Shown here: one piece after another, positions 62,466 through 64,000 of the stretch
Layout: each line of letters starts with the position of its first letter
Numbering within the stretch: position 1 is the first letter of the stretch
Source: Burkholderiales bacterium
GTDB taxonomy: Bacteria > Pseudomonadota > Gammaproteobacteria > Burkholderiales > UBA11063
Assembly (NCBI GenBank): GCA_020697255.1
Contig: JAJFBE010000003.1
Location: forward strand, 206,203-270,202
Reading direction: 5' to 3'
Length of the DNA: 64,000 bases
The notes under the pieces: model-generated
Seen by the model: the letters and a program-made list of their open reading frames with translations, nothing else
Database searches by the model: none
What the model was told of the DNA's origin: nothing
Translations under genes and position numbers: made by a program

Positions 62466-63854
62466 ATGCTAAAATCTTTTAGTTCAAGAAAAATTTGGTT
62501 ATATTTATGCATTCTTATTCCGTTTTTGGTAGGCTGTATACCTGGCGGAGGTAGTGGCTCAGGCGGAAGCGGTTCGAGTGGGCCAGCTTCTCAAAATATA
62601 TTGCTGTTATCTGATATACATTTTAATCCTTTCGCAGAATGTACTGCTGATGTTACTCCGTGTCCATCCCTAGAAGCCCTTATAGAAAACAATATAGACC
62701 AATGGCCGGGTCTTTTAAGTTCAGAGGCAATTAATAATTATAAAGAAGAGACAAATAATGCATTTTTAACGCGTGGGTTTGATAATTTGGCTCCAATTGT
62801 GGCAAGTAAACATGTAAATATTGTTTTAATATCCGGAGATTTACTCACCCACGACTTTGACACTAATTACAATAAATTTGCTCCCTCCCAGTATCAAAAC
62901 AATTTTACTGATTTTTGTGCAAAAACCTTGCTATATGTAGTTCAGGAATTACAAAAAAGGCTACCTGCTGATACTAAAATCTACGTTACACTAGGTAATA
63001 ATGATTCGGATATTGGTAATTATAAAGTACAATCAAAGGCTTTTTTAAACGCACTGGCAATAGTACTTGCTAAGTACGTTGACAGTAATAATAAAGCCAA
63101 TTTTATTACTTCATTTGGCAGTGGCGGGTATTTTAGTGTTCCGTTATCGGATAAACTTACTTTAATTGGACTAAACACCAATAGTTTCTCGACCGCTACA
63201 ACTGATGGAAGTGCTTCTAATGAGCAGTTGGCTTGGTTTGAAGGTGAGCTTATCAAGGCCCAGAATAGCAATAAAAAAGTTATCCTTTTCCAACATATTC
63301 CCTATGGAATAAATTTATATTTTGCAGCAGCATCCGGGCAGGCTGTTTCAACATTAAACGACAACTTGCAAGCTGGTTATTTAGACTTGCTAAACCGTTA
63401 TTCTTCTGTGATCTCCTCCGTATATGCAGGACATTTTCATAGCGAATTTTTATCTTTAGTAGATGGTAAGATTCCTCTTATTGGTACAATAGCATTTAAT
63501 AGTTTTTTTGGTAACAATCCGGGTTTTAAAGTAGTTAATATTTCCTCAGAAGGCAAATTTAATGGCTATATAACATATTTCTTCTCTCAGGTAAATGGTG
63601 CGCCTATGGTATGGACACCGCTGTATGATTATGCCTCAACCTATGGCACTCCGGCAATGATAACGCTTACGTTAAAGAACTTTCCTTATGATTTTACTGA
63701 TCCAAGGGTGATTGAATATCGTAATTACTTTAGTGGAGGAGATGGTGCGGTAAATGGGTTCATTACAGAAGATGCCAAGTGGAAGAGTTATTACTGTGGT
63801 ATAAAGTACACTGACTTGCAGGGTTATACTGAATGCATTCAGGGTATACGATAG
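62466..63854 (+). CDS. calcineurin-like phosphoesterase lipoprotein (acid sphingomyelinase-like)
   Basis: A signal peptide with lipobox (FLVGC) is followed by a Gly/Ser-rich tether. The phosphoesterase domain has the metal-binding motifs in order: LLLSDIHFNPF (DxH), VLISGDLLTHDFD (GDxxxHD), VTLGNNDSDIGNY (GNND), VILFQHIPYG (His) and YAGHFHSEFL (GHxH). The order and spacing fit the acid sphingomyelinase/SbcD-like superfamily; similarity to secreted sphingomyelinase phosphodiesterases is suggested by the GNND-x-C-terminal arrangement but the substrate is not proven. ATG 62466 is used; a GTG four codons upstream overlaps the GTGGGTG ribosome binding site. It has 462 residues. Confidence 0.87.
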   Translation: MLKSFSSRKIWLYLCILIPFLVGCIPGGGSGSGGSGSSGPASQNILLLSDIHFNPFAECTADVTPCPSLEALIENNIDQWPGLLSSEAINNYKEETNNAFLTRGFDNLAPIVASKHVNIVLISGDLLTHDFDTNYNKFAPSQYQNNFTDFCAKTLLYVVQELQKRLPADTKIYVTLGNNDSDIGNYKVQSKAFLNALAIVLAKYVDSNNKANFITSFGSGGYFSVPLSDKLTLIGLNTNSFSTATTDGSASNEQLAWFEGELIKAQNSNKKVILFQHIPYGINLYFAAASGQAVSTLNDNLQAGYLDLLNRYSSVISSVYAGHFHSEFLSLVDGKIPLIGTIAFNSFFGNNPGFKVVNISSEGKFNGYITYFFSQVNGAPMVWTPLYDYASTYGTPAMITLTLKNFPYDFTDPRVIEYRNYFSGGDGAVNGFITEDAKWKSYYCGIKYTDLQGYTECIQGIR

Positions 63855-63970
63855 CTAAACCTTTATTTGGGGCCGAGCCAGGCACCATATAATATTTTCT
63901 CATGTAAAAGTTAGAACACATACCGGAAAACTGATCTATTAAAATAATGTTTTTTAATGGAGAAGTTTGT

Positions 63971-64000
63971 ATGTATAAAATAATAGGTCAACCAATAAAT
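63971..64000 (+). CDS. start of a gene cut by the window end
   Basis: ATG at 63971 is preceded by GGAGAAG about 7 bases upstream and opens a frame reading MYKIIGQPIN to the last base. Too little is visible to name it. Confidence 0.45.
   Translation, partial: MYKIIGQPIN

Overview
The window is AT-rich and gene-dense, with no rRNA or tRNA genes that I could see. Several features point to a low-GC betaproteobacterium, possibly Neisseriales-like. These are a DUF2844/DUF3443 gene pair, an OmpA-family protein of the betaproteobacterial type, an RpoD with a long Lys/Ala-rich N-terminal extension, the ribF-ileS-lspA-ispH order, a perM-hda operon divergent from purM, and dispersed palindromes of the Neisseria dRS3 form (ATTCCC-N8-GGGAAT). 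The assignment is inference from gene content and would need 16S or marker-gene phylogeny.

Layout. 0-7.4 kb holds the end of an OmpA-like gene, then ribF-ileS-lspA-ispH-ffh. 7.5-9.8 kb is accessory: a small secreted protein, a HigB/HigA-type toxin-antitoxin pair whose toxin is split by a +1 frame change, and a hypothetical gene. 9.8-17 kb carries recQ, a lipoprotein with three DUF5018 repeats and a GH64-like domain, a cation/proton antiporter, a thioredoxin-like ferredoxin and a GH125 mannosidase. 17-26.5 kb is mostly housekeeping and envelope: surE-nlpD-dut-ppk2, a GST-like gene, ttcA, DUF2844-DUF3443, an NlpC/P60 peptidase and lolC/E-lolD. 26.5-31.5 kb is the Mla lipid transport operon (mlaFEDCB plus mlaA), divergent from ubiA. 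31.5-34.3 kb is an ABC transporter operon with its own YtrA/GntR-type repressor gene; it has a near-consensus promoter and a palindromic operator.

35.3-42.2 kb is the most unusual part. A tightly packed minus-strand operon encodes a 49-residue peptide with a strong ribosome binding site, a MoaD/ThiS-like sulfur carrier ending in Gly-Gly, an E1-like adenylyltransferase fused to a rhodanese domain, a YcaO enzyme and a TfuA protein. Two plus-strand genes converge on it: a POT-family transporter and an unrecognised 435-residue protein. I read this as a candidate thioamide-forming RiPP (or related thio-peptide) pathway carrying its own sulfur relay. The 49-residue ORF is the likely substrate.

42.6-54.6 kb returns to core genes (uvrC, pgsA, rpoD, perM-hda, purM, an AsmA-like protein with five 76-residue repeats) plus a pair of small secreted proteins. 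54.7-61.3 kb is a regulatory island: a HTH/S24-like regulator, a soluble histidine kinase with two receiver domains, a LuxR-type regulator, a candidate structured RNA (58.75-59.04 kb), dinB and an unrecognised PAS-like protein. 61.3-64 kb encodes two Gly-rich lipoproteins, one a calcineurin-like phosphoesterase, and the first codons of another gene.
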